From assembly GCF_023016525.1 (NCBI RefSeq), contig NZ_JALKCG010000011.1, positions 22,997-86,996 on the forward strand: 64,000 nt of DNA. Direction: 5' to 3'. This document shows positions 1 to 8,827 of the stretch, one piece after another. The DNA comes from Ancylobacter koreensis. GTDB lineage: Bacteria > Pseudomonadota > Alphaproteobacteria > Rhizobiales > Xanthobacteraceae. Position 1 is the stretch's first letter; the number at the start of each line of letters is the position of its first letter. The notes below the pieces were generated by a model. The model searched no databases. It had not been told where the DNA came from and worked only from the letters and a program-made list of their open reading frames with translations. The position numbers were made by a program, and so were the translations under genes.

Positions 1-100
1 TCAGCCCGCGCCGGCTCGCCTCGCGAGCGAACCAGACGCGGTAGCCCACGCCCTGCACGCGGCCGCTGACGACGAGGCGGGTGGCGGTGGTCTCGTCCAT
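1..100 (-). CDS. acyP: Acylphosphatase, 3' end cut off by window edge
   Basis: The reverse strand reads from an ATG at 98-100 into RLVVSGRVQGVGYRVWFA, the signature of acylphosphatases: a phosphate-binding loop with the catalytic Arg in the GRVQGVGYR motif. These small (about 90-100 aa) cytosolic enzymes hydrolyse acyl phosphates such as carbamoyl phosphate and 1,3-bisphosphoglycerate. Only the first 33 codons are inside the window; the catalytic Asn further on is not visible. It is divergent from mgtE. Recognition is from the motif alone, which is very distinctive. Confidence 0.82.
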   Translation of the reverse strand, partial: MDETTATRLVVSGRVQGVGYRVWFAREASRRGL

Positions 101-276
101 GGTCGTCTCCGTAAAAGCCGGTGCGGCAAAGCGAACCGGATCGCCGCACAAGGCGTTGGCGACGGTGGAAATGTGCCGCCGCCGACGCTTCATTAACAAG
201 AATCCCCCTAAATAGGACGAGGGCAGTCGCAAGGCGGCGATGGCGTCTTCGGCCCTTCACCCGCACCGGAGAACGC

Positions 277-1671
277 ATGCGCGAAGAGACCGATCTCGTC
301 GCCCCGCCGCGCGGGCCCGAACACGACGCCGATCCCATCGAGACGCCGGGCTTCGTGGAAGCGGTCGCCGGCGCCATCGAGAGGCGCGACGTCGCCACGC
401 TGAAGACCATCGTCGCCGACCTGCACGAGACCGACCTCGCCCGCCTGCTGGAAGCCCTGCCCGCTCCCGACCGGCCGGCGATGATCGAACTGCTCGGCGC
501 CGACTTCGACTTCACCGCGCTGACCGAGCTCGACGAGACGGTGCGCCTACAGATCCTTGAGGAACTGCCGCGCCAGACCGTCGTCGAGGGCATGCGCGAC
601 CTCGAATCCGACGATGCGGTCTACATTCTCGAAGACCTCGACGACGCCGAGAAGCAGGCGATCCTCGCCGACCTGCCGATTCCCGAGCGCGCCGCGTTGC
701 AGCGCAGCCTGGACTACCCCGAAGAGAGCGCCGGCCGGCGCATGCAGACCGAGTTCATCGCGCTGCCGCCCTTCTGGACGGTCGGGCAGGCGCTGGACTA
801 CATCGGCGAGACCGAGGGGCTGCCGGACGTCTTCTTCGAGGTCTTCGTCGTCGATCCCTCCTACCGCCTCGACGGTTCGGTGCCGCTCGACCGGCTGCTG
901 CGCACCAAGCGTGGCGTGAAGCTCGGCGAGGTGGTGACGCCCGACCGCCACGTGGTGAAGGCGACCGACGATCAGGAGAACGTCGCCCGTGTCTTCGAGC
1001 GCTACAACCTGATCTCCGCCCCGGTGGTGGACGAGGGCGGACGTCTCGTCGGCGTGCTGACCATCGACGATATCGTCGACGTCATTCAGGAGGAGGCCGA
1101 CGAGGACCTCAAGGCGCTCGGCGGCGTGGCCGGCGACGAGGAACTGTCCGACAGCTTCTGGTACATCGCCAAGAGCCGCTTTTCCTGGCTGCTGCTGAAC
1201 CTGATCGCCGCCAACATCGCCTCTTTCGTCATCTCGCTGTTCGAGGATGAACTGCACCGCATGGTGGCGCTGGCGGTGCTGATGCCCATCGTCGCCAGCC
1301 AGGGCGGCAATGCCGGCACCCAGACCATGACGGTGGCGGTGCGCGCGCTCGCCACCCGCGAGCTGCGCCCGAGCAACGCGCGGCGCGTCGTCGCCCGCGA
1401 ATTGCTGGTCGGCCTGTTCAACGGCGTGGTGTTTGCGGTCATCATGGCGGTGGTGGTGTTCGCCCGCTTCGGCATCGCCGATCTTGGCTTCGTCATCGGG
1501 CTGGCGATGATCATCAATCTCGTCGCTGCGGCACTTGGTGGTATTTTGATCCCGTTATTGCTTGATCGTCTGAAGGTCGATCCGGCAGTATCTTCCGGTC
1601 CCTTCGTCACCACGGTGACGGATGTGGTCGGCTTTTTCGCCTTTCTCGGAATCGCGTCGCTGTGGTTTTGA
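277..1671 (+). CDS. mgtE: Magnesium channel/transporter MgtE
   Basis: MgtE forms a homodimeric inner-membrane Mg2+ channel gated by intracellular Mg2+. The 464-aa protein has the family layout: a helical MgtE_N domain (about 25-135), paired CBS domains (about 140-265), a connecting helix, and five C-terminal membrane helices (about 320-460). The pore signature PIVASQGGNAGTQT lies in the first part of the membrane domain. I chose ATG 277 because GGAGA sits just upstream and the length matches the family; an in-frame open stretch reaching back to 121 is Arg-rich and not MgtE-like. No riboswitch-like leader was recognised between 101 and 276. Confidence 0.95.
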   Translation: MREETDLVAPPRGPEHDADPIETPGFVEAVAGAIERRDVATLKTIVADLHETDLARLLEALPAPDRPAMIELLGADFDFTALTELDETVRLQILEELPRQTVVEGMRDLESDDAVYILEDLDDAEKQAILADLPIPERAALQRSLDYPEESAGRRMQTEFIALPPFWTVGQALDYIGETEGLPDVFFEVFVVDPSYRLDGSVPLDRLLRTKRGVKLGEVVTPDRHVVKATDDQENVARVFERYNLISAPVVDEGGRLVGVLTIDDIVDVIQEEADEDLKALGGVAGDEELSDSFWYIAKSRFSWLLLNLIAANIASFVISLFEDELHRMVALAVLMPIVASQGGNAGTQTMTVAVRALATRELRPSNARRVVARELLVGLFNGVVFAVIMAVVVFARFGIADLGFVIGLAMIINLVAAALGGILIPLLLDRLKVDPAVSSGPFVTTVTDVVGFFAFLGIASLWF

Positions 1672-1767
1672 ACGCCGGGACCAAAATGTGGTTTCATTAC
1701 CGGAACGGATTGAACGGGCGGCATCCTGGCATGCGCCGTGACTGACGGACCCCGGTCGGAGGAGCGG

Positions 1768-4074
1768 ATGGGGACGCCCGAGAGGGATCGTCTGGCCTTC
1801 CAGTTGAAGGAAGAGGCGGCGGACGCGGTGCCGGTGTCCGTGGTACCGCGCCGCCGCATCCTGGCCGGCGACGGCATGATCGTCGCGGTGGCGATGGTCA
1901 TACTGGCGGCCGTGCTCGTCATGGGGGCCTTCGCCCTCGTCGCTGCCGAGCGCATCGACGCTGCCGCCCGCGAGCGCGGCGACCGGCTGGTGACGGACGC
2001 CCTCCAGCGCCGCGCGGCGCTGCTGGAACGCGACCTCTCCAGCTTCGCGCACTGGGACGAGTCGGTGCTGCGCACCGCCTATTTCCTCGACGAGGAATGG
2101 GTGCACGAGAATTTCGGCAAGTGGCTCTACAACACCCAGCGCCACGACCGCTCCTACATCGTGCTGGAGACCGGCCCGGCCTATGCCTCGATCGACGGCG
2201 TCGCGACCGACGTCGCCTCCGCCCCCTACGACGCGGAAGCCATCGCGCCGCTCGTTCAGGGCGTGACGGCCGCCTTCCGCGACCAGCTTCAGGCGGTGCG
2301 CACGCTCCAGCAGGGCGAGCCGCGCGGACGCGACAACCCGCCGGTGTTCAGGGCCGGCTATATGCGGGTGGAGGGGCGGCCGGCGCTGGTCGCCGCCATC
2401 AGCATCCTGCCCGACTATGGCCGCGTGGTCTCGCCCTCCCGCGTCCCGCCTGTGGCGGTGACAGTGCTGTTCCTCGACCGGCGCTTCCTCAGCGATCTGG
2501 TCGGCGAACTGCATGTGGTGATGCCGCGCGTGTCCGACGAGCCGCCGGAGCCGGGTCGGCAGGGCGTCGCCATCCCGTTCCAGGACCGCCAGACGCGGGC
2601 CGCCTGGCTGACCTGGGAGCCGCAGAACCCCGGCAGCGATCTTCTCTCGGCGCTGCTGCCGGCGCTGATGGGCACGGCCGCCCTGCTGCTGGCCGTCGCG
2701 GCCATCGTGCTCTGGTACGCCCGGCGCGCGACCAAGGAGCTGACCGAGAGCGAGGAGCTCGCGTCGCGTCTCGCCTACACCGACCCGCTCTGCGGCCTCG
2801 CCAACCGCGCCATGCTGATGCGGACGCTGGACGAGCGGCTGCGGCGGGTCGATTCCACCCACCGGCTGGCGCTTCTCTTCCTCGACCTCGACGGCTTCAA
2901 GGACATCAACGACACGCTGGGCCACCATGTCGGGGACCTGCTGCTGGCGGAGATGGGCCAGCGCCTCGCCCGGCTGCCGTTCCGGGACGCGCTGGCCTCG
3001 CGGTTCGGCGGCGACGAGTTCGTCATCCTCATTTCCGCCGAGACCGATGCCGAGATTTCCGAGGCCGGCGAGCGCATCCTCGACGCGATCCGCCAGCCGG
3101 TTTGCGTGGGCGGGCAGACGCTTGTCGTCAACGGCTCCATCGGCTGCACGGTGGCGCCCGACCACGGTGTCGACGCCATCGAGCTGATCCGCCTCGCCGA
3201 CATCGCGGTCTACCGCGCCAAGGCCGAGGGGCGCGGCAATGTGCAGATCTTCGCGCCCAGCATGGAGCGCGAGGTGATGCGCCGGCGCGACCTCGAGGTC
3301 GATCTGCGCCGGGCGCTCGCCGAGGGCGAACTGACCATCTACTACCAGCCGCAATTCGCCGTCGACGGCGAGGTCGTGGTGGGCTTCGAAGCGCTGGTGC
3401 GCTGGCTCCAGCCGGAGCGGGGCATCGTTTCGCCGGGCGAGTTCGTGCCGATCGCCGAGCAGACCGGCCTCATCACCGAGCTCGACATGTGGGTGCTGCG
3501 CAACGCCTGCGCGCAGGCGCGCGACTGGGGCGGGGTAAAGTTGGCGGTGAACCTCTCGCCGGTCGATTTCCGCCGCCGCGACCTCGACCAGCAGGTGAAG
3601 CAGATTCTCGACGAGACGGGTTTCCCGGCCGACCGGCTGGAGATCGAGATCACCGAGAACCTGCTGTTCGGCAACCAGCCCGAGGCCTTCGCCTCGCTGG
3701 CGGCGCTGCGCCGCATGGGCATACGGGTGGCGCTGGACGATTTCGGCAGCGGCTATTCCTCGCTCGGCTACATCAGGCGCTTCCGCGTCGACACCATCAA
3801 GATCGACCGCAGCTTCACCCAGAATATCGGCCAGAGCGACGACGCGGCGGCGATCATCGACTGCGTGGTGCGCCTCGCGCGGGCGCTCGCCATCACGGTG
3901 ACCGCCGAGGGCGTGGAGACGCGCGAGCAGCTGCGCTACCTGCAGTCGGTCGGCTGCCATCACGTTCAGGGCTTCCTGCTGGCCGGGCCCGTGCCGCTCG
4001 GCAGCATCGACCGCTATCTCGAACGCGCCGTTTCCGCAGCCGCACCGCCGGTGCGCACCCGCGTGCGTCTTTGA
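1768..4074 (+). CDS. Membrane-anchored CHASE4-GGDEF-EAL cyclic-di-GMP enzyme
   Basis: A bifunctional cyclic-di-GMP signalling protein of 768 aa. An N-terminal membrane helix (about residues 35-58) is followed by a periplasmic CHASE4-like sensor region (FAHWDESV... WLYNTQRHDRSYI), a second helix (about 300-320), a GGDEF domain and an EAL domain. The GGDEF motif is intact (RFGGDEF, near residue 414), as are the EAL motif (FEALVRW, near 541) and the phosphodiesterase motifs DDFGSGYSS (near 657) and KIDRSF. Both activities are therefore possible; many dual proteins use only one. ATG 1768 is chosen over GTG 1738 because GGAGGAG lies at the right spacing. It is probably independent of mgtE (96-bp gap). 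Confidence 0.93.
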   Translation: MGTPERDRLAFQLKEEAADAVPVSVVPRRRILAGDGMIVAVAMVILAAVLVMGAFALVAAERIDAAARERGDRLVTDALQRRAALLERDLSSFAHWDESVLRTAYFLDEEWVHENFGKWLYNTQRHDRSYIVLETGPAYASIDGVATDVASAPYDAEAIAPLVQGVTAAFRDQLQAVRTLQQGEPRGRDNPPVFRAGYMRVEGRPALVAAISILPDYGRVVSPSRVPPVAVTVLFLDRRFLSDLVGELHVVMPRVSDEPPEPGRQGVAIPFQDRQTRAAWLTWEPQNPGSDLLSALLPALMGTAALLLAVAAIVLWYARRATKELTESEELASRLAYTDPLCGLANRAMLMRTLDERLRRVDSTHRLALLFLDLDGFKDINDTLGHHVGDLLLAEMGQRLARLPFRDALASRFGGDEFVILISAETDAEISEAGERILDAIRQPVCVGGQTLVVNGSIGCTVAPDHGVDAIELIRLADIAVYRAKAEGRGNVQIFAPSMEREVMRRRDLEVDLRRALAEGELTIYYQPQFAVDGEVVVGFEALVRWLQPERGIVSPGEFVPIAEQTGLITELDMWVLRNACAQARDWGGVKLAVNLSPVDFRRRDLDQQVKQILDETGFPADRLEIEITENLLFGNQPEAFASLAALRRMGIRVALDDFGSGYSSLGYIRRFRVDTIKIDRSFTQNIGQSDDAAAIIDCVVRLARALAITVTAEGVETREQLRYLQSVGCHHVQGFLLAGPVPLGSIDRYLERAVSAAAPPVRTRVRL

Positions 4075-4088
4075 CGGGTCCGGGCGGG

Positions 4089-4886
4089 ATGTTCTTCGCC
4101 GCCTCCAAGCTCGTCTGGATGGTGGCGGTGCCCTCGACTTTCCTGACGCTGCTGGCCGCCCTCGGGCTGCTGCTCGCGCTGCGCTGGCGGCGGGTCGGCC
4201 TTGCGATCGCCGCGCTCGGGGGCGCCGGGCTGCTGCTGGCCGGGCTCGGCCCGTTCGGGCGCGTGCTGCTGGTCGAGCTGGAGAACCGCTTCCCGGCCTA
4301 TGCCGACGATGGTGGGCGGGTCGATGGCGTCATCGTGCTCGGTGGCGCGGAGCTGCCCGTCATCACCGCCGCGCGTGGCCAGCCCTCCTTTCAGGAATCG
4401 GCCGAGCGTATCCTCGCCATGGGCGAGCTGGCGCGCCGCTACCCGCAGGCGCGGCTCGTCTTCGCGGGCGGCGGCGGCAGCCTGTCGCCGCAGGCGATGC
4501 AGGAGGCGGAGGTGGTGCGCCTCGCTTTGCCGCAGATCGGCGTCGAGGAAAGCCGGGTGGAATTCGAGCGCGCCTCGCGCAACACCGCCGAGAATGCGCG
4601 CCTCGCCCGCGCGCTGCTCCAGCCGAAACCGGGCGAACGCTGGTTGCTGGTGACGTCGGGCTACCACATGCCGCGCGCGGTGGGCTGCTTCGAGGCAGCG
4701 GGCTTTCCGGTCGTGCCGTATCCCGTCGACTTCCGCACCGCCGGCGAGGCGGGATGGCTGCGCCCCTTCGATTCGGTGGCGCAGGGACTCGGCTTCTTCG
4801 ATCTCGCGGTGCGCGAATGGATCGGGCTCGCCGCCTATTACCTCACGGGACGCATCGCCAGCCCGTTCCCGGCTCCGGCCGGTTAA
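4089..4886 (+). CDS. YdcF family (DUF218) envelope protein
   Basis: A 265-aa protein with two N-terminal membrane helices (about 5-27 and 34-55), followed by a DUF218/YdcF domain. Family features visible are VDGVIVLGG, LVFAGGG, an ERASRNTAENA segment, and VTSGYHMPRA. YdcF/ElyC/SanA relatives are inner-membrane proteins linked to envelope and polysaccharide (enterobacterial common antigen, peptidoglycan) homeostasis, but their reaction is not firmly known. It follows the cyclic-di-GMP gene by 14 bp on the same strand, so co-transcription is likely. Its 3' end overlaps the convergent DUF3253 gene by 4 bp. Confidence 0.87.
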   Translation: MFFAASKLVWMVAVPSTFLTLLAALGLLLALRWRRVGLAIAALGGAGLLLAGLGPFGRVLLVELENRFPAYADDGGRVDGVIVLGGAELPVITAARGQPSFQESAERILAMGELARRYPQARLVFAGGGGSLSPQAMQEAEVVRLALPQIGVEESRVEFERASRNTAENARLARALLQPKPGERWLLVTSGYHMPRAVGCFEAAGFPVVPYPVDFRTAGEAGWLRPFDSVAQGLGFFDLAVREWIGLAAYYLTGRIASPFPAPAG

Positions 4887-5173
4887 TCCTGCGGCGGCAG
4901 GCCGAGCCGGTAGACGCCGCGCAAATCGGCCGGATCGACCGGCTTGCCCTTGCGGTAGATGACGAGGCGGCCACTCTCCGCCAGCCGGATCGCCGCGCGC
5001 CGCACGAGGGGAAGCAGGCTCTGCCAGTCCGGCCCGGTGGCGAGGCTGCGGGCGACTTCCTCCGGCGCTACGCTGCGCCCGGCATCCGGCCGGCCGGCGA
5101 CGGCAAGGATCGCGGCCTCGGCAGCTTCCTCGGAGGGGCGGGCGGCGCGCTCGCCGGTGGAACTGTCACTCAC
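4883..5173 (-). CDS. DUF3253 family protein
   Basis: A 96-aa soluble protein with the DUF3253 pattern GPDWQSLLPLVRRAAIRLAESG followed by IYRKGKPVDP and RGVYRL (quoted in parts). The family resembles a small winged-helix fold, but no function is established. The start is a GTG that overlaps the end of the upstream DUF599 gene by 8 bp, so the two are almost certainly translationally coupled. Length is normal for the family. Confidence 0.83.
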   Translation of the reverse strand: MSDSSTGERAARPSEEAAEAAILAVAGRPDAGRSVAPEEVARSLATGPDWQSLLPLVRRAAIRLAESGRLVIYRKGKPVDPADLRGVYRLGLPPQD

Positions 5174-5846
5174 TGTCGAGCACCCAATGCGAATCCGGCC
5201 CGAACTGCCGGTTGACCATGACGAGGAAGATGGCGGCGGTCGCCGCCATCAGCGCCCAGCCGTTGATGTACCAGCCGAGATAGGCGATGGCGAAGAAGAA
5301 GGAACGTTGCCCCCGGTTGAAATGCCGGCCCGCGACGGTCGCCATGCGGGCGAGGCGGATGACATGCGCCTGCGCCTGCGGCGTTGCCGCCTCGGAGGGG
5401 GGCGGCGTCGAGCCGAGCAGGATCGTCGTGTAGTTGAACAGCCGGTAGGCCCAGGCGAACTTGAAGAAGGCATTGGCGAAGATCAGCGCCAGTCCGAGCG
5501 TCTTCAGTTCCCACGCCGAACGGTTCGATTCCACGAAGGGGAGGTCGCGGAAGATCGCCATCACCGCGTCGGTCGATTGCAGGATCGCCAGCGAGGCGCC
5601 GATGGCCAGCAGCGAGGTCGAGGCGAAGAAGGCGGTGCCGTTCTGCAATGCAGCGACGATCTGGGCATCGACGATGCGGTTCTCGCGCGCCAGCATGCGC
5701 TGCATCCACTGGGTGCGGAACAGGTCCATACGCCGGTTGAGCGAGCGTGTCTCGGCCCAGCCGCCTTCCATCATGCCGTGATAGGTGAGCCAGGCGGCGG
5801 CGAACACCCCAAAGGCGAGCGCATCGATATAAGTGAAGCCGAACAT
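5166..5846 (-). CDS. DUF599 family membrane protein
   Basis: A multi-pass membrane protein of about 226 aa with the DUF599 hallmarks: a first membrane helix reading [15 protein letters not shown], the segment QRMLARENRIVDAQI, and several further helices. Function is unknown. The start is taken at ATG 5846 (MFGFTYIDA); an open stretch up to 5870 would add eight residues. It overlaps DUF3253 and forms a two-gene operon with it. Confidence 0.84.
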   Translation of the reverse strand: MFGFTYIDALAFGVFAAAWLTYHGMMEGGWAETRSLNRRMDLFRTQWMQRMLARENRIVDAQIVAALQNGTAFFASTSLLAIGASLAILQSTDAVMAIFRDLPFVESNRSAWELKTLGLALIFANAFFKFAWAYRLFNYTTILLGSTPPPSEAATPQAQAHVIRLARMATVAGRHFNRGQRSFFFAIAYLGWYINGWALMAATAAIFLVMVNRQFGPDSHWVLDSE

Positions 5847-6023
5847 GATCTTGACTGGAGCGCCCCGCATCGCCGGACCCGCTGCGGCGGCCCGGAAGCG
5901 GCATGGTGGGGCCGGGCCGGCCGGCTTTCAATAGGCAGCTCCGCCGAAGAGCGCGGACTGTCATTAACCCGTCATGCGCGCGAGGCTGGTCTGCCCTGCG
6001 TCGCACATCGGCGAATGTGGCGT

Positions 6024-6039
6024 TTTCGCGATTGCGAAA
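6024..6039. promoter_or_regulatory. Perfect inverted repeat in divergent intergenic region
   Basis: TTTCGC-GATT-GCGAAA is a perfect 6+4+6 dyad in the 287-bp region between the DUF599 operon and the small membrane protein at 6134. It sits about 95 bp upstream of that start, in a locally AT-richer segment. The size and symmetry fit a repressor operator, or the arms of an unrecognised regulator site. This is inference from symmetry only. Confidence 0.4.
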
Positions 6040-6133
6040 TCGGTAACGTTTCATTAAGTATTGTTTCGAGCCAGCGCTTGCGGGATTCGAGATCGCGGGG
6101 CTGCGCGGCGAACGAAACGTTCCGAGGATCAAC

Positions 6134-6259
6134 ATGCATTCGGTATCCGGGCACTCCTGTTGGGGAGTTGCGCGTTGGGCCGTTGTCGCCTTTCTGGCCG
6201 GCGTCGCCCTTGTCTACCTGTTCGGTGGTTTCCAGGCGGCCCAGACGGTCGCAAGCTGA
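6134..6259 (+). CDS. Small single-pass membrane protein (41 aa)
   Basis: ATG 6134 is preceded by CCGAGGATCAAC, a good ribosome-binding site. The 41-aa product has a short N-terminus and one hydrophobic helix (WAVVAFLAGVALVYLF), then a brief tail ending QAAQTVAS. No family is recognised. Support comes from the ribosome-binding site, the membrane helix, a following rho-independent terminator at 6303 and an upstream dyad. It is too short for similarity to be judged by eye, so it could still be spurious. Confidence 0.47.
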   Translation: MHSVSGHSCWGVARWAVVAFLAGVALVYLFGGFQAAQTVAS

Positions 6260-6302
6260 GAAATCCCTCCGCGACCTACATGGCGTGTGAGACGACGACA
6301 TG

Positions 6303-6337
6303 ACGGCTCGGCCCGCAAGGCCGGGCCGTTTGTTTTT
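6303..6337 (+). terminator. Rho-independent terminator
   Basis: An 11-bp GC stem (6303-6313 with 6319-6329, one G-U pair) with a 5-nt loop is followed by TTTGTTTTT. It lies 44 bp after the small membrane protein and supports that unit being transcribed. Confidence 0.75.
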
Positions 6338-6452
6338 CGGTTTCTCGCCGGGACCCGATCACGTGGATTGATCGCCGCCATCAGCGTCATGCGTTTGCGC
6401 CGGCGGCGCATTTGGCCGAACCTGCCGCGACCCCTTCGCACGGAGACGCACG

Positions 6453-7127
6453 GTGGCGCTTAGGCTCATCATCGGCAACAAGAACTACTCCTCCTGGTCG
6501 CTGCGGCCCTGGCTGGCGTTGACGGGTCTCGGCATTCCGTTCGAGGAAATCCTCGTCCCGCTCGACGCGCCGGACTTCAAGCAGCGCGTGCGCGCGCATT
6601 CACCGGCCGGCAAGGTGCCGGTGCTCATCGACGGCGAGGCGGTGGTGTGGGAATCCATCGCCATCCTCGAACATCTCGCCGAGCGTTTCCCCGACAAGGG
6701 CGTGTGGCCGACGGATCCGGCGGCGCGCGCGCATGCGCGTTCGGTGGCGACCGAGATGCATGGCGGCTTCGGTGCGCTGCGCGGCGCGGCGCCGATGAAT
6801 CTGTGGCGCCCCATCGAGCCTCTCGCCCTCTCCGAGCCGGCGGCGAAGGACGTGCGAAACATCGCCCGCCGCTGGGGCGAGGCGCGCGAGCGTTTCGGCG
6901 CCGGCGGCGATTTCCTCTATGGCGCCTTCAGCGGAGCGGACGCCATGTACGCTCCCGTGGCGACGCGGCTGCGCACCTATGGCGTCGAACTGGACCCCGT
7001 GTCGGCCGCCTATGTCGAGGCCATCCACGCGCACCCCGCCTTCGTCGCCTGGAAGGAGGCGGCGCTGAAGGAAACCGGGGTACTGCCGGAGGACGAGGTC
7101 GACTGGCCGACCGTCAAGCGCGTATAG
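6453..7127 (+). CDS. Glutathione S-transferase family protein
   Basis: A 224-aa cytosolic GST. The N-terminal thioredoxin-like half begins LIIGNKNYSSWSLRPWLAL, with the Ser/Tyr region that contacts glutathione. The conserved cis-Pro is in GKVPVLIDG and the glutathione gamma-Glu contact is in VVWESIAI. The C-terminal helical domain follows. The start is GTG 6453 with CGGAGA upstream. Physiological substrate is unknown; such GSTs detoxify electrophiles or act as reductases. It probably forms an operon with the DUF1489 gene 27 bp downstream. Confidence 0.92.
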   Translation: MALRLIIGNKNYSSWSLRPWLALTGLGIPFEEILVPLDAPDFKQRVRAHSPAGKVPVLIDGEAVVWESIAILEHLAERFPDKGVWPTDPAARAHARSVATEMHGGFGALRGAAPMNLWRPIEPLALSEPAAKDVRNIARRWGEARERFGAGGDFLYGAFSGADAMYAPVATRLRTYGVELDPVSAAYVEAIHAHPAFVAWKEAALKETGVLPEDEVDWPTVKRV

Positions 7128-7154
7128 AGGGGCGTTCCGCCACAAGGCCGTGCC

Positions 7155-7589
7155 ATGCCGCTCCACCTGCTGAAACTCTGCGTCGGCGCCGAGTCCATCG
7201 AGGACCTCGAAGAGTGGATCGGCGAGAGCCTCGCCGGCAAGGCGGCGCGCGGCGAGACGGCGGAACAGGTGCACACCACCCGCATGGTGCCCACGCGCCT
7301 TGCTGAGCTGCTGGACGGCGGCTCGCTCTACTGGGTCATCAAGGGCGAGGTGGCCTGCCGGCAGCGCCTGCTGGCCATCCGCCCCTTCGTCGATAGCGAC
7401 GGCATTCGCCGCTGCCATCTGGTGATGGAGCCGGTGGTGCACCGGGTGATGCCGCGGCCGAACCGGCCCTTCCAGGGCTGGCGCTACCTTGTCGACAAGG
7501 AGGTGCCGGCCGATCTCGCAGCGGCGGGCGAGGCGCCGACCCTGCCGGACAATCTGCGCCGCGAACTGCGCTCTCTCGGCCTCATCTGA
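7155..7589 (+). CDS. DUF1489 family protein
   Basis: A 144-aa protein conserved in alphaproteobacteria. It begins MPLHLLKLCVGAESIEDL and carries TTRMVPTR, GSLYWVIKG, CRQRLL, and a C-terminal RPFQGWRYL segment, all typical of DUF1489. It is soluble with no catalytic motif that I can identify. It follows the GST at short distance. Function unknown. Confidence 0.86.
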   Translation: MPLHLLKLCVGAESIEDLEEWIGESLAGKAARGETAEQVHTTRMVPTRLAELLDGGSLYWVIKGEVACRQRLLAIRPFVDSDGIRRCHLVMEPVVHRVMPRPNRPFQGWRYLVDKEVPADLAAAGEAPTLPDNLRRELRSLGLI

Positions 7590-7651
7590 GCCGGCGGGGA
7601 CCCGAACCGCATCCTGTGCGTTGTCGTCGAAACTGACGATAGGAGAGGCAC

Positions 7652-7822
7652 ATGGTTCAGGATTCGGACGATCATCGCGTTGTGGAAGACGGCGAGGTCG
7701 TGGTGAAGGCGAACACCGAGGAACGGCAGGCCGCCGAGGTGCGCCCGATGCGCTACGTGCTCGGCATCGGGCTGGCGCTCGTCATCGTCGGCATGGCGGT
7801 CAGCTATTTCGGCGTCGTCTGA
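7652..7822 (+). CDS. Small membrane protein (56 aa)
   Basis: ATG 7652 follows AGGAGAGGCAC, a near-ideal ribosome-binding site. The product has an acidic, charged N-terminal half (residues 1-32, rich in D/E/R), then one membrane helix (YVLGIGLALVIVGMAVSYF) and a very short tail. It resembles many alphaproteobacterial tail-anchored small proteins of unknown role. The 3' end is convergent with panC (14 bp apart). Confidence 0.62.
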   Translation: MVQDSDDHRVVEDGEVVVKANTEERQAAEVRPMRYVLGIGLALVIVGMAVSYFGVV

Positions 7823-7836
7823 CGCCCATCTAGCGA

Positions 7837-8697
7837 TCAGTCCGGCACGGCGAGGTTGTCGATCAGCCGCGTCGTGCCGATGCGCGCAGCGACGAGAAGC
7901 CGGATCGGACCGTCCGCGCGCGAGGCGACGGGCGCCAGCGTCGCGGCGTGGCGGGCTTCCAGATAGTCGAGCGCGAAGCCGGCGGCGGCGACCGCGCGGC
8001 GCGCCGCCTCGATGCTTTCCGCGATATCGGCGCCGCCGGCGATGGCGGCGGCGGCCGTGGTGAGCGCGCGGTGGAGCGCCGGCGCGGCGGCGCGATCCTC
8101 GGCCGAGAGATAGACATTGCGCGAGGAGAGGGCGAGGCCGTCCGCTTCGCGCACCGTCGGCACGCCGAGGATGCGCGCCGGCAGGTCGAGATCGCGCGCC
8201 ATGCGGGTGACGACCTGAAGCTGCTGGTAGTCCTTCTCGCCGAACAGGGCGACGTCCGGCGCCGCCTGGTTGAGCAGCTTGGCGACGACGGTGGCGACGC
8301 CGGCGAAATGGGTGGGCCGGAAATCGGTCTCCAGCCCGAGCGCCGGGCCGGCGAGCGAAATCGTGGTGGCGAAGCCTTCCGGGTACATCTCGTTGACATC
8401 AGGCACGAAGGCGAGAGCGACTCCGGCGCCGTCCGCCTTGTCGAGATCGGCTTCCAGCGTGCGGGGGTAGCGGCCGAGATCCTCGGTCGGGGCGAACTGC
8501 GTCGGATTGACGAAGATCGTCACCACCGTCCGCTCCGCATGGGCCTTCGCCGCCTCCATCAGCGCGACATGGCCGACATGAAGCGCGCCCATGGTCGGCA
8601 CCAGTGCCACCCGTTCGCCGCCGGCGCGCCACGCGCCCACCTGCTGGCGCAGCTCCGCGACGGTGTGGACGGTGCGGATGGCGCGCGGCGTGGTCAT
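7837..8697 (-). CDS. panC: Pantothenate synthetase
   Basis: PanC joins pantoate and beta-alanine with ATP to make pantothenate, the precursor of coenzyme A. The 286-aa protein shows the ATP-binding PTMGALHVGH motif (residues about 31-40), FVNPTQF, FGEKDYQQL, and SSRNVYLS (KMSKS-like). Length is normal. The start at 8697 (MTTPRAIRTVH) leaves out a longer open stretch to 8988. No panB is adjacent, so this gene is not in a panBC operon here. Confidence 0.97.
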   Translation of the reverse strand: MTTPRAIRTVHTVAELRQQVGAWRAGGERVALVPTMGALHVGHVALMEAAKAHAERTVVTIFVNPTQFAPTEDLGRYPRTLEADLDKADGAGVALAFVPDVNEMYPEGFATTISLAGPALGLETDFRPTHFAGVATVVAKLLNQAAPDVALFGEKDYQQLQVVTRMARDLDLPARILGVPTVREADGLALSSRNVYLSAEDRAAAPALHRALTTAAAAIAGGADIAESIEAARRAVAAAGFALDYLEARHAATLAPVASRADGPIRLLVAARIGTTRLIDNLAVPD

Positions 8698-8827
8698 GGC
8701 GGGGCTCCCTGTCGGTCGGGCGGCGGAAGCTAGCAGAGCGGGAAGGGGGGTCAACCATTGGCGAGGGCCCCTGTTCGCCGGCCCCGCCGGCCCGCTACAC
8801 TTGCCGCGAATCCGCACGGGCATCGCA

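Noticed and set aside
101..276. Magnesium riboswitch in the mgtE leader
   Set aside because: No ykoK/M-box or mgtA-like motif could be recognised, and the leader is short and partly overlaps the divergent acyP control region.
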